Shown here: positions 40,408-49,034 of the stretch, in pieces
How positions within the stretch are numbered: position 1 is the stretch's first letter
Layout: each line of letters starts with the position of its first letter
Source of the DNA: Balneola sp.
Lineage (GTDB): Bacteria > Bacteroidota > Rhodothermia > Balneolales > Balneolaceae
Direction of reading: 5' to 3'
Assembly (NCBI GenBank): GCA_002694685.1
Contig: NZMW01000002.1
Location: forward strand, 176,429-240,428
Length of the DNA: 64,000 nucleotides
Translations under genes and position numbers: made by a program
The notes under the pieces: generated by a model
What the model was told of the DNA's origin: nothing
The model's input: only the letters and a program-made list of their open reading frames with translations
Databases searched by the model: none

Positions 40408-41406
40408 ATGGAAATCATATTTTTTCTTATCGGAAGCTTCGTGCTCTTTCTCGGGGCTTACCTGATATTTGATCACATCAGGTATGTACGTATCGCTTTG
40501 GAGACGACTGGAAAAGTAACAGGATTTAAAGTCAAAGAAGGCTCGAAGGGAAACAAGACCTACCAACCTGTTGTTGAAAGTTACTTTGGTGATTTCACGG
40601 GTCGGTATGGTTCCGGGCGTCCGCAATATCAAATCGGAGAGACGGTAGAAGTAATTTATATATCAGGTAAAACGCCACGCCTCAAATCAAACATGCCTTA
40701 TTTTGTAGGGGTATTTTTGATGGTTTTCGGAGGGATTTTCTGCTCTGTGTTCCTGGCTATGTTTAATTTTTCAATATGGAATGTCCTGTACTCTTTGGGT
40801 GTATTTGTGCTGATTGCTTTGTCGTTCCGAAGGGTTTTGAAGTCTAAAGGAATCGATTCTGTGGATGAGTTTACCGAGGTTTTAAAAAGCAATCAGAAGG
40901 AAGAGATAGACGAGAAAGAAATAATAAGAGAGCCTGCCAGGATGCAGGAAGTGAGTACGAATCAAAAAGGGGACTTGAAGATTATCGGTCCAATATTCAC
41001 CCTTGTTGGCCTTGGTGTTGTTGCTTTGGGAATATATCTGGGGGTTGAACGCTACCATTTTCTAGAAACAGCAGTACCGGCATCAGGTGTAGTTGTAGAT
41101 CTTGAGGAAAGAAGCAGTGATGATGGCTATACCTACTACCCAATTGTTGAATATTCGCCTGCAGGCACTTTTAAAGCAATCAGGTTTACCCATGATGTTG
41201 GTAGTAGCCCTCCCTCTTACAGAAGAGGAGAACATGTAGAGGTTTTGCATCAGCCCGATAATCCAAATGAAGCCATCATCGATAAAGGAATATTCAATTG
41301 GGCCATTTCCATCTTTGTGATTCTATTCGGGCTCTTGTTTGCTTCTGCAGGAGTAGGCGCTTCAATTTCAGCCTTCAGAAGAAAAAGAAAGCTGAAATCG
41401 GTTTAG
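40408..41406 (+). CDS. Membrane protein with two DUF3592-like units
   Basis: A 332-residue membrane protein started at ATG 40408 (GTG two codons earlier is also possible). Two similar halves: hydrophobic segment plus extracytoplasmic beta domain plus hydrophobic segment. Half 1 about 1-150 (YQPVVESYFGDFTG; IGETVEVIYISGKTPRLKSN), half 2 about 185-325 (YYPIVEYSPAGTF; RRGEHVEVLHQPDNPNEAII). The pattern fits DUF3592, usually one unit. Function unknown. Single gene. Confidence 0.82.
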   Translation: MEIIFFLIGSFVLFLGAYLIFDHIRYVRIALETTGKVTGFKVKEGSKGNKTYQPVVESYFGDFTGRYGSGRPQYQIGETVEVIYISGKTPRLKSNMPYFVGVFLMVFGGIFCSVFLAMFNFSIWNVLYSLGVFVLIALSFRRVLKSKGIDSVDEFTEVLKSNQKEEIDEKEIIREPARMQEVSTNQKGDLKIIGPIFTLVGLGVVALGIYLGVERYHFLETAVPASGVVVDLEERSSDDGYTYYPIVEYSPAGTFKAIRFTHDVGSSPPSYRRGEHVEVLHQPDNPNEAIIDKGIFNWAISIFVILFGLLFASAGVGASISAFRRKRKLKSV

Positions 41407-41638
41407 ATAGTATTCAAGAATACATTGCTGAAATTTACAGCCATACTTGAAAAATATTTAAGCGATAATGTTGAGTCATTATTATGCCAAAGGTGTTTGG
41501 TAAATAGAAAAGTAAAAGCTAATCGTTCGAAGGCAAACAATAAGATTTCGTCAAGAAAGGGCGGATTTTTCTACCGATTGTTTTTAGGAAATTAGGCTAT
41601 ATTAAGGTAACAGAAGTTCCTAATAAGCCTTTTTAGAA

Positions 41639-44600
41639 ATGAACATCAGCATATCATCTCGCTTCAAATTATTCTGGGTAAATACTCTATTCTTCTTTAT
41701 CACTGTTGGGTCTGGCTTTGGTCAGGTCGTTATAAACGAGCTGGTTTCCAGTAACTCAGGAGGAATCGCTGATGAAGATGGAGACAACCCTGATTGGGTT
41801 GAATTCTATAATTCCGGTTCGGAGGCTGTAGATTTAACCGGATACGGAGTTTCTGATGATCCCGAAAATTTATTCAAATGGGAGATGCCCGAAGTAATTA
41901 TTGAACCCGGATCTTATCACCTGGTTTATGCTTCCGATAAAGACCGAAAAGGCTATAGTGCTTTCTGGGAAACAATCATCCGAGAAAATGATGAAACTAA
42001 ATATCTGATTCCTACATCTATCGTAAGTAACTCTTGGGTAGATGTGGATTTCAATGATGAAAGCTGGGAAAATGGACCTTTTGGAATTGGTTTTGGAGAT
42101 GGGGATGACGCCACCGAGATTCCATCAGGTACTATGTCTGTATTTTCAAGAACGCCGTTTACGATCAGCGATACTGAAAATATAAGTCGGATGCTATTGC
42201 ACATAGATTTCGATGACGGGTATGTAGCTTATTTAAACGGGGAGGAAGTTTCACGCCAAAATATAGAAGGAGTTGCACCATTAGCATTTGATGCCGGCTC
42301 TTCTACTTTTCTAGAACCAATATTGGCTAAAGGCGGTGAACTGGAACCTATTTCCCTTGATGATTATAAAAGTCTGCTCCAGCCTGGAGAGAATGTTTTA
42401 GCCATACAGGTGCATAATTTTAATACCGGATCATCCGACCTTTCTCTGATTCCATTTTTAAGCTTGGCGTATGTGAATCCTCCTGATAATTCCAGAGGAG
42501 TTGCTACCGAAACTAAACTTGACGCTTTTGAGATCGCTTATCCCCATACAAATTTTAAAATCAGTTCATCTGGAGAAACTGTGTTTTTAACGAGTCCGGA
42601 GGGAAGTGTAGTAGATCAGGTTGAAGTCCCGGAACTGTTAGCCGGAGAATCGTATGGCCGGAATGGTGAAGCAGAAAATGGCTGGGGAATTTTTACTTCG
42701 CCAAGTCCTATGGAAGAAAATTCAGGTGAATTTTTTCAGGCTCGGACTGCGGTCCCTAGTTTATCAAAGTCAGGAGGATTTTACTCATCAAGTGTAGAGG
42801 TAGCATTAGGCTCTGATCCTGGCGGAGATGTTTACTATACAACAAACGGGTCTGTTCCTACAACTTCATCGCGCGTGCTGATATCCCCGATATCAATAAG
42901 TGAAACAACTACAATTCGCCTAAGAGCGGTAGAGGATGGCAAAATTCCAAGCGAGGTAGTTACCGAAACGTTCATCATTGATCGGACCCATGACCTTCCT
43001 GTTATCTCAGTAGTAACGGACCCGGATAATCTTTGGAGTGATGACTCCGGGATTTATGTGCAAGGCACGAATGGTATAACAGGAAATTGCAGCAACGGAC
43101 CTGCAAACTGGAATCAGGATTGGGAGATCCCTATCCATATAGAGCTGTTTGATGAGCAGGGAAATCGTGCATTTGGTGAAAATGCAGGGGCCAGAATGTT
43201 TGGTGGATGCAGCCGTACTCAGCCACAGAAATCACTGTCTGTTTTTTTTAGAGGTGATTACGGCACTCCCGAACTAGAGTACCCTTTGTTCAGGGAAAAA
43301 GAAATTGAAACGTTTGAGTCTATAGTTTTGAGGAATTCAGGAAACGATTTCAATAACACTCAGTTTCGAGATGCACTCATGAAAACATTGATTGAAGGGC
43401 TGGAAATTGATTACCAAGCCTACGAACCTGCAGTGATGTACATCAATGGGGAATACTGGGGCATTCAGAATATCAGAGAAAAGATCAATGAGCATTTCAT
43501 AGCTTCAAATCACGATGTAGATATTGATGATATTGATTTGATTGAAAATAATGGCGAAGCCAAACATGGCGGAACCGAAGCTTACAACGAGTTTATGAAT
43601 GCCCTTCAGAATGCGAATATGCAATCTCAGGCTGATTATGAAGAAGTTGCAGAGCAGGTAGAATTGGAGAGCTACATCGACTATATGGTTGCTCAAACCT
43701 TCTTTTCTAACACTGATTGGCCCGGCAATAATCTGAGATACTGGAGAGAACGGAAGAATGGTGCCCAATGGAGGTGGATCATTTATGACACTGATTTTGG
43801 TTTTAGTATGTACGGACAAAATTACGAACAAAACATGCTTCAATTTGCAACGGACCCCAATGGTCCCGGTTGGCCAAATCCATCCTGGTCCACTTATATG
43901 TTTAGGAAATTCCTTGAAAACGATTCATTCCAACATGAATTTATAAACCGTTATGCTGATTTGTTGAATTATTCATTCAGCGCGCCAATTATAAATTCAG
44001 TCATTGATTCACTGTCTGAGCAAATCGAAAACGAGATGGCAGCGCATCAGCAGAGGTGGGGTGGCTCTATCGATAATTGGAACAATAACGTTCAGGTGCT
44101 GCGGGAATTTGCAGATCGCCGTGAAGGCTTTGTGGAATCCCATATCACTTCATTCTTTGGGGTTGGTGAAAGAAACATTGTGAGGGTAAATGTGTCGGGA
44201 GATGAGCAGGGTGTAGTTCGGGTTAATCGACTCCAGCCAAGTTCATACCCTTGGAATGGGAAGTATTTTCAGGATGTGCCCATAAAGCTTAAAGCCATTC
44301 CTAAACCTGGATACAAGTTTGTAGGATGGACGGGAGATATCAGTTCTTCTGAGCGGACGATTGAGGTTCAGTCAAATCAAGCGCCTTCAGTTACAGCACA
44401 GTTTGAGGAGAGTACGGTTAATAACACAGATATTGTTATCAACGAAATAATGTACAACGCCGAAGATGAAAATGATCCTCAGGATTGGGTTGAATTGTAC
44501 AACAAATCGGTTGGCGAGATAAATATTGGGGGGTGGGTTTTAAAAGACGAAGATGATACTCACGAGTTCGAGTTTCCCGAAAATACTATTATTAGTGGGG

Positions 44601-45208
44601 GAGGGCATCTCGTAGTCACCCAGAGTAAAGCTGATTTTGAGGCTGTTTACAGCAGCCTGAGTTTGGGAGAATCATTACTGGGAGATATGGATTTTGGCCT
44701 TGCAGGTGGAAGTGATCAGGTTCGGATTTTTGATCAGTCCGGCGCTTTGGTTGATCAAGTTGAATATGATGATGAGGCTCCATGGCCGGAAGAAGCAGAC
44801 GGCACGGGATATACCCTTGAACTGAGAAGTGCTGATTCAGATAATGCCTTGCCCGAAAGCTGGGCTGTTTCTACTGCTTATGGCGGTACTCCGGGTTCTA
44901 AAAATGGAGTAAGTGTGGCTAATGAGAAAGGAGATGAATTGCCAAGTGATGTATCACTCTCTCAAAACTATCCCAACCCATTTAACCCCGTGACCACCAT
45001 TAAATTTGAGCTGGCAGAGAATGCTAATATCCGCCTAAGTATCGTTGATGTAATTGGGCGGGAAGTTTCAGTATTAAAAGAGGGCTTTTTGAAAGCCGGA
45101 GCCTACTCAGAAGTTTGGAATGCATCTACATTTTCGAGCGGAATTTATATGTACCGATTAGATGTAAATGGCACATCTTATATCAGAAAAATGATCCTCG
45201 CAAAGTAG
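41639..45208 (+). CDS. Secreted CotH-kinase-like protein with lamin-tail domains and T9SS sorting domain, second copy
   Basis: A 1189-residue exported protein, paralogue of the one at 6925. Order: signal peptide (1 to about 28); lamin-tail domain 1 (about 29-100, then an insert of about 180 residues that includes a beta-sandwich region about 115-275 absent from the first paralogue); chitobiase C-terminal-like domain (about 375-445); CotH domain (about 450-835) with MYINGEYWGIQNIREK and IIYDTDFGFSMYG; beta repeat (about 850-922); lamin-tail domain 2 (about 930-1095); T9SS sorting domain (about 1105-1189) with NYPNPFNPVTT and IRKMILAK. The order matches the first paralogue. Target and activity unknown. 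A terminator follows at 45284. Confidence 0.9.
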   Translation: MNISISSRFKLFWVNTLFFFITVGSGFGQVVINELVSSNSGGIADEDGDNPDWVEFYNSGSEAVDLTGYGVSDDPENLFKWEMPEVIIEPGSYHLVYASDKDRKGYSAFWETIIRENDETKYLIPTSIVSNSWVDVDFNDESWENGPFGIGFGDGDDATEIPSGTMSVFSRTPFTISDTENISRMLLHIDFDDGYVAYLNGEEVSRQNIEGVAPLAFDAGSSTFLEPILAKGGELEPISLDDYKSLLQPGENVLAIQVHNFNTGSSDLSLIPFLSLAYVNPPDNSRGVATETKLDAFEIAYPHTNFKISSSGETVFLTSPEGSVVDQVEVPELLAGESYGRNGEAENGWGIFTSPSPMEENSGEFFQARTAVPSLSKSGGFYSSSVEVALGSDPGGDVYYTTNGSVPTTSSRVLISPISISETTTIRLRAVEDGKIPSEVVTETFIIDRTHDLPVISVVTDPDNLWSDDSGIYVQGTNGITGNCSNGPANWNQDWEIPIHIELFDEQGNRAFGENAGARMFGGCSRTQPQKSLSVFFRGDYGTPELEYPLFREKEIETFESIVLRNSGNDFNNTQFRDALMKTLIEGLEIDYQAYEPAVMYINGEYWGIQNIREKINEHFIASNHDVDIDDIDLIENNGEAKHGGTEAYNEFMNALQNANMQSQADYEEVAEQVELESYIDYMVAQTFFSNTDWPGNNLRYWRERKNGAQWRWIIYDTDFGFSMYGQNYEQNMLQFATDPNGPGWPNPSWSTYMFRKFLENDSFQHEFINRYADLLNYSFSAPIINSVIDSLSEQIENEMAAHQQRWGGSIDNWNNNVQVLREFADRREGFVESHITSFFGVGERNIVRVNVSGDEQGVVRVNRLQPSSYPWNGKYFQDVPIKLKAIPKPGYKFVGWTGDISSSERTIEVQSNQAPSVTAQFEESTVNNTDIVINEIMYNAEDENDPQDWVELYNKSVGEINIGGWVLKDEDDTHEFEFPENTIISGGGHLVVTQSKADFEAVYSSLSLGESLLGDMDFGLAGGSDQVRIFDQSGALVDQVEYDDEAPWPEEADGTGYTLELRSADSDNALPESWAVSTAYGGTPGSKNGVSVANEKGDELPSDVSLSQNYPNPFNPVTTIKFELAENANIRLSIVDVIGREVSVLKEGFLKAGAYSEVWNASTFSSGIYMYRLDVNGTSYIRKMILAK

Positions 45209-45283
45209 ATCAAAAAATATTTTGTAAGGAATGGGTTTGAAATCGCTCTAACTTAGTACATACTTAAATTACGGTAACTTTTT

Positions 45284-45317
45284 GAGCCGACTTTTTTAGC
45301 AAAAGTCGGCTCTTTTT
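45284..45317 (+). terminator. Terminator after the CotH/T9SS gene
   Basis: GAGCCGACTTTT and AAAAGTCGGCTC around TTAGC, followed by five T. Confidence 0.88.
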
Positions 45318-45366
45318 ATGGGAAATGGGTCTGCTTAAAACATTCAGAATGCGTACCATGTAGCGT

Positions 45367-46500
45367 ATGCGAAATACTCACACAGAACTCACAAATTTTA
45401 GAAACCACCTGAGCACAAAGGTGGACTGGGCGCCGAACCTCAACGTAATTACAGGCCCGAATGGTTCAGGCAAAACAAGCCTGATTGATGCCATCCATTA
45501 TCTGTGTATGTCTCGAAGTTTTGTGTCCAATACCGACATGTATGTGGTTAATCAGGATGAGAGTTACTTTATGATTAATGGCCATTTTGAAGGTCAGATT
45601 CGTTCTGAGTTTGATGTAGCTTGTTCATACTCCAGAGGAGACGGGAAGAAGATTTTCGTAAATGATTCACCACTTGAACGCCTTTCTGATTTAATTGGAA
45701 TGGTACCAGTTGTAACTCTAACTCCGGATGATAAGAAGCTAACGCTGGAAGGACCTGCAGAGCGGCGTTCGTTTATCGATTCTTTCATAAGCCAGATTTC
45801 GCCCGCCTATCTCCGTGATTTGATTGAGTACCGGAAAGTCAGAAAACAGCGGAACTCGCTATTGCAGGAGTACCGTGGCCCGGTTTCAGTGTTGGAGGCG
45901 TATTTAGAACCATGGAATGTCCAGCTCGTGGAAGTTGGCTCACGAATTGTAGCAAAGCGCCATGAAGTACTCGAGAACCTGAAAGAGTATCTCGCCAAAG
46001 ATTATGCGATGGTATCGGGAATGGACTTGACCACAAATTTAGAGTACCAGACCTTCTGCGAACCCAGTACGGATGTTAAAGCTATTGAGAAAGAGTATTA
46101 TGAACAGCTGGAAAAAGTTCAGCCCAAAGAAATAGATAGGGAGTACACTTCAGTAGGTCCACACAGGGATGAGGTTATTTTTTATCTGGATGAATTTGAA
46201 CTTCGCCGGTTTGGTTCACAAGGGCAGCACCGTTTGTTCAAGCTGTCTTTGAAACTGGCTCAGCTGCATTATTACTCAGATGAGCTGGACGATCTCCCTA
46301 TACTGATGCTGGATGATGTATTCGGTGATTTAGATCTTAAAAAAACCGAAATTTTACTCGATGCACTTCAACAACATAAAGGTCAAATATTTATAACTTC
46401 AGCAAATCCCATTCCCTTTGAAGATTATGTTGACTTTGATGGGGTGAATAATCGTTTTTATGAAGTGAAAGATGGAAAAATAACCGAGGTTAGAAAATGA
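45367..46500 (+). CDS. recF: DNA replication and repair protein RecF
   Basis: ATP-binding protein that loads RecA at gaps with RecO and RecR. 377 residues: Walker A GPNGSGKTSLIDA (about 30-42), then SVGPHRDE and a C-terminal signature/Walker B SQGQHRLFKLSLKLA ... LMLDDVFGDLD. ATG at 45367, opening MRNTHTELTNFRNH. DUF721 follows with ATGA overlap and the YbbR gene 34 bases later, a common neighbourhood of recF in this group; dnaN is not next to it here. Confidence 0.96.
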   Translation: MRNTHTELTNFRNHLSTKVDWAPNLNVITGPNGSGKTSLIDAIHYLCMSRSFVSNTDMYVVNQDESYFMINGHFEGQIRSEFDVACSYSRGDGKKIFVNDSPLERLSDLIGMVPVVTLTPDDKKLTLEGPAERRSFIDSFISQISPAYLRDLIEYRKVRKQRNSLLQEYRGPVSVLEAYLEPWNVQLVEVGSRIVAKRHEVLENLKEYLAKDYAMVSGMDLTTNLEYQTFCEPSTDVKAIEKEYYEQLEKVQPKEIDREYTSVGPHRDEVIFYLDEFELRRFGSQGQHRLFKLSLKLAQLHYYSDELDDLPILMLDDVFGDLDLKKTEILLDALQQHKGQIFITSANPIPFEDYVDFDGVNNRFYEVKDGKITEVRK

Positions 46501-46790
46501 GATTCGATCCGCCCAAATCCCTGAGTTCTGTTCTAGAAGATTTTCTGGAGAAATTTCCCCAGAAAAAGAAATTGAAGCAGGGGATGATTTTATCTGCTTT
46601 TGAAGATATTGTTGGTAAAAGGATGGCATCTGAAGTGGAAGACCTCCATTTTGAGGGTAATAAACTGGTTATGCGCGTTAAGCATCCATCGTGGCGACAC
46701 GAAATTCATGGAAATCGATTTAGTATTGCCAAAAAGCTGAACTCAAAAGTGAAAGGTGATGTAATCGGAGATATCATTGTTCGCAGCTAG
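46497..46790 (+). CDS. DUF721 (DciA-like) protein
   Basis: A 97-residue protein of the DUF721 family: KLKQGMILSAFEDIVGKRMA (W replaced by other residue in the usual VWxxVG), LHFEGNKLVMRVKHPSWRHE and a late NSKVKGDVIGDIIVR. Members related to DciA help load the replicative helicase, and recF neighbourhood supports a DNA-related role; both are inferences. Start ATG at 46497 overlaps the recF stop (ATGA). Confidence 0.85.
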   Translation: MRFDPPKSLSSVLEDFLEKFPQKKKLKQGMILSAFEDIVGKRMASEVEDLHFEGNKLVMRVKHPSWRHEIHGNRFSIAKKLNSKVKGDVIGDIIVRS

Positions 46791-46824
46791 TTGACTAACC
46801 TTAATCCTGCATCTATATTCGGCT

Positions 46825-47835
46825 ATGGCTGAAATCACAGATAACGAAATTGTGAAACGCATTAAGAACTTTCTTATACCCGGAACCAAGCCCGGTGCTG
46901 AGGAAACGGAAGCGCGTTTTAACCGTCGTGAAAAAATCATTGTCTTTATCGCAGCTTATATCATGGCTGTTTCTCTGTGGTTTATTGTGAATTTGAACGG
47001 CAGCTTTAGCATTAATATCAACATTCCGGTGGAACCAGGAAATATTCCTGAAAGCATGGCGCTGACGGAAGACCTTCCTGAGTTTGTGCAAGTCGGGGTT
47101 TCAGGGGATGGATGGCAATTGCTTAATTTATACAACGACCCGCCGACTGTTGTCATCAATATCGAAGAAAGTGAGATCAATCTATTTGATCAGGTGCGCC
47201 AAAGGCTTAGTTATTTGCAGGATATAGATATTGCCAAAGTACAACCCCTATTGCTTTCCGTTAATATGGAGCCCAAGGTGTCTAAAAAAGTACCGGTTAA
47301 AATTAATACCGACATTACTTTTCAAAACCGATATGGATTGGTTGGAGAACCGGTATTTAGTCCGGACAGCATTACAGTAACCGGGGCTCAATCCAAAATT
47401 AGTGACATCACTGAATGGGAAGTTCAGGATACGCTGAAGCTTTCAGGTGTAAGAGAAGATATTTCTACCGTATTAGGTCTGGAAGATTCTGAGGGAGTGA
47501 TTGAGCTCTCGGAAACACAGATCTCATATGAAGCAAACGTGTCTGAATTTACGGAGGGCGAAACTACGGTTTATATAAGAACCCGAGGTCTTCCGAGAGG
47601 GCAAAATGTGAACTACAATCCTTCGTCTGTTACCATCAAGTTCGATGTTCCCATTGAGCAGTTTGCTGAAGTAGAGAAGGTCAGACCTTATGAAGTTTAT
47701 GTACCGTATTCAAAAATACTGGAAGACGAAACCGGTTTTGTAACGCCGGACATTGAGCAAACAGCTGAGCAGTTTCAGCTTCGGCTCCGAAGTTTTCAGC
47801 CTAAAGCCGTAGCCTACTTCACGGTGTTGAATTAG
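46825..47835 (+). CDS. YbbR-domain (CdaR-like) protein
   Basis: A 336-residue protein: cytoplasmic start, one membrane helix (about 33-57; KIIVFIAAYIMAVSLWFIVN), then three YbbR-type beta domains outside, for example NINIPVEPGNIPESMALTED, KVPVKINTDITFQNRYGLVG and PSSVTIKFDVPIEQFAEVEK. YbbR/CdaR proteins regulate the diadenylate cyclase CdaA in Gram-positives; no cdaA lies next to this one. Last gene after recF-DUF721. Confidence 0.85.
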   Translation: MAEITDNEIVKRIKNFLIPGTKPGAEETEARFNRREKIIVFIAAYIMAVSLWFIVNLNGSFSININIPVEPGNIPESMALTEDLPEFVQVGVSGDGWQLLNLYNDPPTVVINIEESEINLFDQVRQRLSYLQDIDIAKVQPLLLSVNMEPKVSKKVPVKINTDITFQNRYGLVGEPVFSPDSITVTGAQSKISDITEWEVQDTLKLSGVREDISTVLGLEDSEGVIELSETQISYEANVSEFTEGETTVYIRTRGLPRGQNVNYNPSSVTIKFDVPIEQFAEVEKVRPYEVYVPYSKILEDETGFVTPDIEQTAEQFQLRLRSFQPKAVAYFTVLN

Positions 47836-47900
47836 AGGGTTAGTAAGGACTAAATCCCAAGCTCCAAATTCCAATGACCAAAATTGCATTTTGAATCCGT

Positions 47901-48029
47901 GTCATTCTGAACGCAGGGGATGCGGAGTGGAGAACCTTTGCCACGAAATGTTTACCAATTGGTTTGTGGCAAAGATCCTTCGCACAGCACATCCCAACTC
48001 TAATTCAACATACCTTCGCTCAGGATGAC
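47901..48029. repeat. Inverted-repeat element with GTCAT(T/C)CTGA ends
   Basis: Left end GTCATTCTGAACGCAGGGGA, right end TTCGCTCAGGATGAC; inner arms CTTTGCCAC and GTGGCAAAG. Related to 4365-4515 and 19907-20033, but the centre differs. Confidence 0.7.
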
Positions 48030-48035
48030 CTTGTA

Positions 48036-48064
48036 CCTCGCTCCGCACGCTCTGCGTCGGAGCG
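48036..48064. repeat. 29-base CCTCGCTCC element, short form
   Basis: CCTCGCTCCGCACGCTCTGC then GTCGGAGCG; one base different from 2248-2276. Confidence 0.8.
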
Positions 48065-48193
48065 GTTGATTACGAGCTTGTACTCCATTCTGAAAGCGTC
48101 GGATGTGGGATAAAGATGTTATGTAATTCGAGGACAACAATACTCAACATCGACAAGGATGAGCTTAGAAAAAGCGCGGTTATTTTGAGTAGC

Positions 48194-48970
48194 TCACCCA
48201 AAAAGCCCCTGAATATTTCCACCATCGTGGCTAATGGTCTGTCCAGTCACATAACCGGAATGAGGGGATAACAACCAAGCCGCCAACGAAGCAAATTCTT
48301 CACCGGTCCCCATTCTTCCTACAGGAATACTTTTCTCGAGTTCAGCTTTAACCTCATCAAAACTCTTTCCAGAGTCCTCAGCCCTTTTCTTAATAACACG
48401 GTCAATAGCAGGGGTTTCGTGTGATCCAGGTGCTATAATATTTACGGTGATTCCTGTTTCTGCAATCTCAAGGGCAAGGGTTTTGGCAAAGCCGGCTACA
48501 GCTGCACGAAATGCATTACTTAATACCAAAGAAGGAATGGGTTGTTTTATAGACTGACTTTCAACAAATAAAATTCGACCATACTGTTCTTTTTTGAAGT
48601 GAGGAATAAGTCTCTTTGTAAGATCTACTTTCCAGCGAAGTACAGACTGATAAGCTTCATCCCATTGATCTAGCGTAGTTTCCATAGCTGAAAGAGCAGG
48701 AGGTCCACCGGCATTAATTAAAACACCATGAATTTGTTGTCCTGAAATTAAGGATTCAATTTCGGTTAACGTTAGTTGGTCTGATAAGTCCCCAACCACT
48801 TTTTCTACTTTGTCAGGATGTGAACTCTTCAATTCATCCAGCTTTTCTTCTCTGCGGGCAACAGCTATAATATGAGCTCCTTCGTGAAGCAGCCGTTCTG
48901 CAACTGCCCGTCCAAACCCACTTGAAGCCCCACAGATTAGAAAGTGATTTTCGGCTATTTTAAGATCCAT
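48194..48970 (-). CDS. SDR-family protein with altered catalytic site
   Basis: A 258-residue Rossmann protein of the short-chain dehydrogenase/reductase family: GASSGFGRAVAERL (about 14-27, nucleotide loop), INAGGPPALS, VESQSIKQPIPS and TVNIIAPGSHETPAI. The catalytic YxxxK (usual YSASK) is here SNAFR, so both the Tyr and the Lys are missing. It resembles the atypical BKR-like SDR subgroup that lacks the catalytic tetrad. It may bind a dinucleotide without classical dehydrogenase activity, or use another site. Ends in GGNIQGLFG. Single gene. Confidence 0.85.
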   Translation of the reverse strand: MDLKIAENHFLICGASSGFGRAVAERLLHEGAHIIAVARREEKLDELKSSHPDKVEKVVGDLSDQLTLTEIESLISGQQIHGVLINAGGPPALSAMETTLDQWDEAYQSVLRWKVDLTKRLIPHFKKEQYGRILFVESQSIKQPIPSLVLSNAFRAAVAGFAKTLALEIAETGITVNIIAPGSHETPAIDRVIKKRAEDSGKSFDEVKAELEKSIPVGRMGTGEEFASLAAWLLSPHSGYVTGQTISHDGGNIQGLFG

Positions 48971-49034
48971 GGTAGTATGTATGGTTTACTATTGAAATTC
49001 GGATGAGCTGTAATATGTGTTGAAACTGGAAATA

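Larger units (their letters stand above)
47836..48193. other. 358-base gap with two dispersed repeats
   Basis: Contains the GTCATTCTGA element (47901-48029) and the CCTCGCTCC palindrome (48036-48064). The remaining 130 bases up to the SDR stop show nothing recognisable. Confidence 0.65.

Noticed and set aside
46497..46790. Assigning DUF721 as DciA
   Set aside because: The helicase-loader role is shown for some members only; the short length and sequence do not decide it.
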